Source: Provencibacterium sp. | GTDB taxonomy: Bacteria; Bacillota; Clostridia; Oscillospirales; Ruminococcaceae | NCBI GenBank assembly: GCA_022792175.1 | Contig: JAAWAN010000032.1 | Coordinates: forward strand, 62,001 to 126,000 | DNA: 64,000 nucleotides | Direction of reading: 5' to 3' | Shown here: positions 60,171-64,000 of the stretch, piece by piece | How the letters are laid out: the number at the start of each line of letters is the position of its first letter | Numbering within the stretch: position 1 is the first letter of the stretch | The notes under the pieces: model-generated | Seen by the model: only the letters and a program-made list of their open reading frames with translations | Databases searched by the model: none | Told to the model about the DNA's origin: nothing | Made by a program: the position numbers and the translations under genes

Positions 60171-60213
60171 AAAAAGGTTTAGGAGGGCGGTACCCCCCTC
60201 CTAAACCTTTTTT
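60171..60213. terminator. Bidirectional terminator
   Basis: AAAAAGGTTTAGGAGGG pairs with CCCTCCTAAACCTTTTTT. It closes the minus-strand desulfidase operon, 24 nt beyond its stop, and once closed the chemoreceptor gene. Confidence 0.85.
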
Positions 60214-60236
60214 GATTCCCGTTCGATAGAGCACTA

Positions 60237-61514
60237 TTAAATGCTGTCCCCCAGCATAATCTGTATAATTTCATGATCCGTCTCCCGCATTCCTTCCCGG
60301 CCGATGCGGCTGACGTTGGCAATAGTATTCTCTACGCCCTTGGTGACAATGCCATCGCCCCCATAAAACTGCCGTCCGTCCTTATACATCTGCCAGCCCA
60401 GGATCCCCGCATCTACAGCACAGGCAATTTTCGCAGCGCAGGAGGGCTTCGCCCCATCGCAGACCATCCCGGAAAGGATCGCCAGAGAATTTACCAGCGT
60501 ATGCGCTACCGCGGAGAGATCTCCGCCATGCAGCCAGGCGATGGCGGCGCCCGCCGCACAGCCTGCGCTTACAGCCCCGCAATAGGCGGACAGGCATCCG
60601 ATCCCGGTTTTTAAGTGAATGGTCAGCAGATTGGAGAGTAAAAGCGCGCGGTGCAGCGTTTCTTTATCCACATTCAATTCCTGCGCATATTCTATCACCG
60701 GAAGGCTCGCCGTCAGCCCCTGGTTTCCGCTTCCGGAATTGATGACGACTGGAAGCTCACAGCCGCTCATTCTGGCGTCGGAGCCGGCGGAGGCCGCCGC
60801 CCTCGCCCGCGTTTTCACACTGCCATCCCGGCTGCGCAGCGTCGCCCCAATCCCGGCCCCCCATTTCCCGGTCAGTCCCTCATCCCGAATGGCACTGTTG
60901 CAGGCGATTTGCCGCTCCAGCAGTTCCCAGGTGGGCTCCAGCGGGGCCTCTGCCGCATAAGTATAGATATCAGCCACATTGAGGCGCGCATAGGCGGCGC
61001 TTTTCTCCGGCGTACCCTCCGCCGGCGCACTGTACAGCACGGCGCCGTTTTTTTCGCGCAGGACAACGTTGGTGTGCCCGCCTATCAAGCGCACGCGCGC
61101 CGCGTCCCCCCCTGCATAGGCGGCTAAGAGGATATCGAACACCTCGTCTCCCCGCGCAGGCGCTACCTCGATCGCACATTGCTCCAGAAAATCGCGGAGC
61201 GCCGCTCGCTGTGCGTCATCCACATGAGCGAGAACCTCAAGCCGCTTTTCCGCGCAGCCCGCCACCGCGCCTGCCGCCACCGCCGCACGCAGCCCCTTGA
61301 GGCCGCCGGTATGAGGAACGACCGCACTTTTGGCGTTTTTGATGATGTTGCTGCTGAGTGTGAGCTCCAGCCTCTGAGGAAGCGTCCCCAGAGTCTCCCT
61401 TGCAAGCGCGCCTGCATAAGCAATGGCGATGGGTTCTGTACATCCCATCGCCGGGATCAGCTCTCCGTCCAGGATTTCTTCATAAGCGCGGGCGGTTAAA
61501 GCGCTGCATACCAT
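60237..61514 (-). CDS. cyuA: L-cysteine desulfidase (UPF0597/CyuA family)
   Basis: A 425-residue iron-sulfur enzyme of the serine-dehydratase-alpha/UPF0597 family, whose members turn L-cysteine into pyruvate, ammonia and sulfide (L-serine is an alternative). The ligand cysteines are Cys in IPAMGCTEPIAIAYA and the pair in SGMVCDGAKPSCAAKIA; SSNIIKNAKSAVVPHTGG, GGHTNVVL and SGSGNQGLTASLPV are family signatures. ATG 61514 after AAGGTGG begins the conserved part; the open frame upstream is not used. It is the last gene of the operon, separated by 74 nt and a hairpin from the TIM-barrel gene. Confidence 0.85.
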   Translation of the reverse strand: MVCSALTARAYEEILDGELIPAMGCTEPIAIAYAGALARETLGTLPQRLELTLSSNIIKNAKSAVVPHTGGLKGLRAAVAAGAVAGCAEKRLEVLAHVDDAQRAALRDFLEQCAIEVAPARGDEVFDILLAAYAGGDAARVRLIGGHTNVVLREKNGAVLYSAPAEGTPEKSAAYARLNVADIYTYAAEAPLEPTWELLERQIACNSAIRDEGLTGKWGAGIGATLRSRDGSVKTRARAAASAGSDARMSGCELPVVINSGSGNQGLTASLPVIEYAQELNVDKETLHRALLLSNLLTIHLKTGIGCLSAYCGAVSAGCAAGAAIAWLHGGDLSAVAHTLVNSLAILSGMVCDGAKPSCAAKIACAVDAGILGWQMYKDGRQFYGGDGIVTKGVENTIANVSRIGREGMRETDHEIIQIMLGDSI

Positions 61515-61542
61515 TCTTTTTATCCACCTTTCACCGTCTTGG

Positions 61543-61583
61543 AAAGGACGGCGCCGCTCTGATGGCCGCGCCGTCCTTTTTAT
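61543..61583. terminator. Hairpin between TIM-barrel and desulfidase genes
   Basis: AAAGGACGGCGC pairs with GCGCCGTCCTTT. On the plus strand TTTTTATC follows, a good terminator. On the operon's own strand only TTTCC follows, so it may act as a partial terminator or mRNA processing site that lowers desulfidase yield. Confidence 0.6.
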
Positions 61584-61588
61584 CTTCC

Positions 61589-62386
61589 CTATTCTGTGCA
61601 GCCGAATTCCTTCGCTTTCTCCAAACTGGCTTTCAGGCATGCAAAAGGATCCCGGTCGCAAAGCTCCTGCCCTATCGTGAACCATTCGGCTCCCGCCTGC
61701 CTGGCCGCCCTGATCCAGGCGTGCAGATCAAACAGCCCTTCGCCCAGCGGGCATTCCTCCCGCTGCGCATAGAAAAAGTAGGTTTCGTTTTCGCGGATCT
61801 TCTGATCCGAAAGCCGGCAGATCGGCATCCGGCCCGCAAGACGCGAAAAGACCTGCGGCGGGTCCACTGCGGCGCGCGTCAGACACAGGACGTCCGTCTC
61901 CCAGCAGTAAGAGGCCGTTTCAGAGCGGCTTTCCAGTTTGTCAAAACTCCAGGCCCCGTCGCTCAGGCGCATGAACTCGTGAAAACGCAGGCTGTAGAGC
62001 GGGCGCAGCCCTTCCTTTTCAAAGCGATCGCATACCGCCTGCGCCTGTTCCAGATATTTTTCTATACCGGGCAGGCCCATGGTGAAATAGCTGGCCGTAA
62101 GAGTCCCAACGCCCACATGGACGCAGCTCAGCGCTTTGGCCTCTGCAATCATCTCCTCCATACCGTAGCCCGTCCTCGCAAAGGGGGAGCGGATGGAGCA
62201 CACCTGCAGTCCCAACTGCGCCAGGCGCTGCGCAACCGCTTGCCGATCGGCATTTTTCAGCAGATTGCTTTCCAATTCCACGCCGTCAAAGCCCAGCTCC
62301 CGAATGCGGGAAAGCGTGTCCAATAGCTCCTCCTGCGTACCGCAATAGGCACGCACCGTGTTTAATTGCGCCGCCAACCGTGTCAT
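61589..62386 (-). CDS. TIM-barrel sugar isomerase-like protein, degenerate metal site
   Basis: A 265-residue xylose-isomerase-like (AP_endonuc_2) barrel. It is a paralogue of the next gene upstream: both share the beginning AxQLxT, a VGVGTL/VGLGNL strand and the ending CxRDPFxCLxxxxxxxK. The usual metal ligands are partly lost: the His strand reads CRLSDQ (Arg for His) and the last Glu strand FTIGQELCD (Gly for Glu). It may be a non-catalytic partner or use another mechanism. The start at 62386 overlaps the upstream stop by four nt and has GGGGGAG seven nt away; an ATG at 62392 is possible. Confidence 0.75.
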   Translation of the reverse strand: MTRLAAQLNTVRAYCGTQEELLDTLSRIRELGFDGVELESNLLKNADRQAVAQRLAQLGLQVCSIRSPFARTGYGMEEMIAEAKALSCVHVGVGTLTASYFTMGLPGIEKYLEQAQAVCDRFEKEGLRPLYSLRFHEFMRLSDGAWSFDKLESRSETASYCWETDVLCLTRAAVDPPQVFSRLAGRMPICRLSDQKIRENETYFFYAQREECPLGEGLFDLHAWIRAARQAGAEWFTIGQELCDRDPFACLKASLEKAKEFGCTE

Positions 62387-63195
62387 GCGCATTCTCCCCC
62401 TTCTTCTGTTTCTGCCAACAGCCGTTTCAATTGCCGGAATGCGTCATGCAGACATTCAAACGGATCGCGCTGGCAGCGATCCTGTTCAATCGCAATTACC
62501 TGAACGCCTGTGCGCGCGGCTGCACGCAGCAGCGGAGGATAATCGATGTTTCCTTCCCCAATGGTCCCCGTCTCCCCCAGGATGTGCCCCATGGGCAGAA
62601 GCAGCATGGTAAAGTCCTTGGCGTGCATAACCTCCATGCGGCCGGCCACCTTTTCCATATACTTTTCATGCGACAGGCCGCCGTATTTCATCCAAAAAGA
62701 ATCCTGGATAAAATGGAAGCCCTCCGGATCGGTCTCCTCCACAAGCCTGTCATACATACAGCGTCCATGATACCGGACAAATTCAAAGGTATGGCTGTGA
62801 TAAGAAAAGGTCATGCCGTTCTTTTTGAGCTCCTCAACCACCGGGGCGATATCCCGGATAAACCGGCTATATCCTTCATAACCATCATCCAAATAGCAGT
62901 TTTCCAGGTTGCCGAGGCCGACGCTTGGACAGCCCCACGCTTTGTGCTCCTCAATGAGCCTGGGAAGGTCATGGAATATCCGCTGCATGGGCGAATGCGT
63001 AACGCAGACCTTCATATCGTATTCACGGATAACATCGGTGATAAAATCCGCCGGGATCGACGCGCCTACCCGGGAGAACTGTACGGTATCGCAGCCCATC
63101 TCCCGCACGCGGCGGATGCTGTCTGCAAATCCCTCCGGCGTTTGGATATAATCGCGCAGCGTGAACAACTGTACTGCGGGTGTAATATCAATCAT
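62383..63195 (-). CDS. Sugar phosphate isomerase/epimerase (TIM barrel)
   Basis: A 270-residue AP_endonuc_2-type barrel with an intact divalent-metal site: Glu in YHSHTFEF, Asp in FIQDSFW, His in VMHAKDF and Glu in IAIEQDRC. Relatives are inosose dehydratases, tagatose/psicose epimerases, 3-keto-sugar lyases and hydroxypyruvate isomerases; the exact substrate cannot be told. ATG 63195 follows AGGGGGAC and overlaps the ATC-hydrolase-family stop by eight nt. The frame is open upstream, but only by running into that gene. Tight coupling suggests its substrate belongs to the same pathway, for instance a racemisation or ring-opening step. Confidence 0.8.
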   Translation of the reverse strand: MIDITPAVQLFTLRDYIQTPEGFADSIRRVREMGCDTVQFSRVGASIPADFITDVIREYDMKVCVTHSPMQRIFHDLPRLIEEHKAWGCPSVGLGNLENCYLDDGYEGYSRFIRDIAPVVEELKKNGMTFSYHSHTFEFVRYHGRCMYDRLVEETDPEGFHFIQDSFWMKYGGLSHEKYMEKVAGRMEVMHAKDFTMLLLPMGHILGETGTIGEGNIDYPPLLRAAARTGVQVIAIEQDRCQRDPFECLHDAFRQLKRLLAETEEGGECA

Positions 63196-63700
63196 CGCTT
63201 TTGTCCCCCTTTTCCTTCTCCATAATGAATTGAAAATGACAGCGGCCATCCTCAAAAAAATGCTTATCATGTATACAGGTAAAATCCTTGTGATAACCCT
63301 GCGCAATGGCCGGGTCGATCATTTCACAATAATGGATCCCCCAGCGCTGGCAGCCATCCCGGATCCAAGTTTCAGCAAAGATACATTTGTCAAAATCCTG
63401 CTCCACCGAATCGGCCGACACCTTGTCGCTGCTGTGGAAATAGCCGCTGCGCCCCATGTCATAGCAGGAAAGATAATGTCCGGCATCCGGCGCGTGCCCT
63501 TTGGCCAAAGCCCGCGCGGCAATATGGCGGCCGCGCTCCTCGCCGAAACTCCGCGCGCCTGCGCGGACAGCCTCTATGCCCCGCTCCCCGCAGGCAAGCT
63601 CCACCTCGCGCGCGATGTGCGCAAACATGCGCGCGAACAGCACATACATATTGACCTCTTCCATTTCCAGCGGTATCTGCCCGCCTTCCGCCCGCTCCAT
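63188..63700 (-). CDS. ATC hydrolase-family protein (L-2-amino-thiazoline-4-carboxylate hydrolase-like)
   Basis: A 170-residue protein matching the ATC_hydrolase (PF14196-type) family. MYVLFARMFAHIAREVELACGERG opens a helical domain with GIEAVRAGARSFGEERGR; the conserved C-terminal part has FAETWIRDGCQRWGIHYCEMIDPAIAQGYH and a HDKHFFEDGRCHFQF ending with several conserved Cys and His. The founding enzyme opens the thiazoline ring of L-ATC to give carbamoyl-cysteine in Pseudomonas cysteine synthesis; most gut relatives are untested. ATG 63700 follows GGGGGG by six nt. The neighbours (carbamoyl-amino-acid hydrolase upstream, cysteine desulfidase downstream) support the name. Confidence 0.75.
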   Translation of the reverse strand: MERAEGGQIPLEMEEVNMYVLFARMFAHIAREVELACGERGIEAVRAGARSFGEERGRHIAARALAKGHAPDAGHYLSCYDMGRSGYFHSSDKVSADSVEQDFDKCIFAETWIRDGCQRWGIHYCEMIDPAIAQGYHKDFTCIHDKHFFEDGRCHFQFIMEKEKGDKSDD

Positions 63701-63712
63701 CAAAATCCCCCC

Positions 63713-64000
63713 TTATTCGTCCGGCTGGGCATCCAGCAGGCGGAAGGTTTCATAAAGCACATCGGCCCCTTTTGCAAGCTCCTTTGGAGGGACATATTCA
63801 TCCGGATGGTGCGTCAGGCCGTTGTGCGACTGAACAAACACCATGGCGGCAGGCCAAATTCGGGCGAATATCATCGCATCATGTCCCGCGCCGCTGTTCA
63901 TCCGCCGCCAGCTATAGCCCAGCTTTTTGCAGGCCTCTTCGATACACTGCTGGACTTTCGGGTTCAGTGCGGTTGGGGATTGGCGCATTCCTTCGCACAC
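63713..64000 (-). CDS. M20-family N-carbamoyl-L-amino-acid hydrolase (C-terminal part)
   Basis: The last 95 codons of a gene that runs off the right edge. SGAGHDAMIFARIWPAAMVFVQSHNGLTHHPDEY is the family's end: GHDA carries a substrate- or metal-binding His, and the His of LTHHPDE is a zinc ligand of M20 amidohydrolases such as N-carbamoyl-L-cysteine/beta-ureidopropionase/allantoate enzymes. The usual length is about 410 residues, so roughly three quarters are missing from the window. It ends 12 nt before the ATC-hydrolase-family start and is thus upstream in the same operon. Confidence 0.75.
   Translation of the reverse strand: MCEGMRQSPTALNPKVQQCIEEACKKLGYSWRRMNSGAGHDAMIFARIWPAAMVFVQSHNGLTHHPDEYVPPKELAKGADVLYETFRLLDAQPDE

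Overview
The window looks like the chromosome of a GC-rich, anaerobic, probably spore-forming Firmicute of the gut (Oscillospiraceae/Ruminococcaceae-like). The grounds are strong AGGAGG-type ribosome binding sites with frequent TTG/GTG starts, a YlbJ-type sporulation membrane protein behind a SigmaE-like promoter, a DUF4364 regulator, a lipoprotein amidase with a GHL10 domain, a MutS2-like protein, LplABC-type sugar importers with membrane-bound AraC regulators, and many glycoside hydrolases. No taxonomic marker was searched, so this is inference. There is no prophage, insertion sequence, CRISPR array or rRNA; one tRNA (Thr, GGT) is present.

Layout. 0-25 kb is mostly housekeeping: ylbJ, a small Cys-rich protein, cell-wall amidase, chemotaxis receptor, two esterases, a LacX-type epimerase, DUF4364 regulator, TVP38-type membrane protein, nucleoside salvage (pdp-cdd) beside a decayed HD-hydrolase gene, a YtqB/MnmM-type methyltransferase, TrkA-TrkH potassium uptake, a degenerate chemoreceptor-like coiled coil, and a Smr-less MutS2. 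25.8-31.3 kb is a plus-strand sugar-acid module: aldo-keto reductase, GH29 fucosidase, KdgK, KDPG/KDPGal aldolase and galactonate-type dehydratase. 31.4-36.1 kb is an opposing operon with GH35, GH27, a nucleoside-hydrolase-like enzyme and a first gene of unknown family, behind a promoter that overlaps a large palindrome. 36.8-41.6 kb carries a PHP phosphoesterase with a structured leader, metG, an 82-residue coiled-coil protein and a D-mannonate oxidoreductase-type SDR.

41.9-48.4 kb is AT-richer and visibly decaying: a phosphoesterase broken by one in-frame TAG, an LplB permease with a 1-nt frameshift in an A-run, and an in-frame fusion of the start of an LplC permease to the end of a solute-binding protein. 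The AraC-type sensor regulator there is intact. 48.5-56.8 kb is a working counterpart: a heparinase-II/III-like lyase and AraC regulator on the minus strand, divergent from an intact LplABC importer. A tightly coupled pair follows (a Rossmann-like protein and a FAD oxidoreductase with a helical-repeat tail), then a chemoreceptor pseudogene.

The right end (60.2-64 kb, minus strand) is the most interesting part: an operon with an M20 carbamoyl-amino-acid hydrolase (cut by the window edge), an ATC-hydrolase-family protein, two paralogous TIM-barrel isomerases (one with a damaged metal site) and an L-cysteine desulfidase. Read together these could form a route from 2-amino-thiazoline-4-carboxylate through N-carbamoyl-cysteine and cysteine to pyruvate, ammonia and sulfide.
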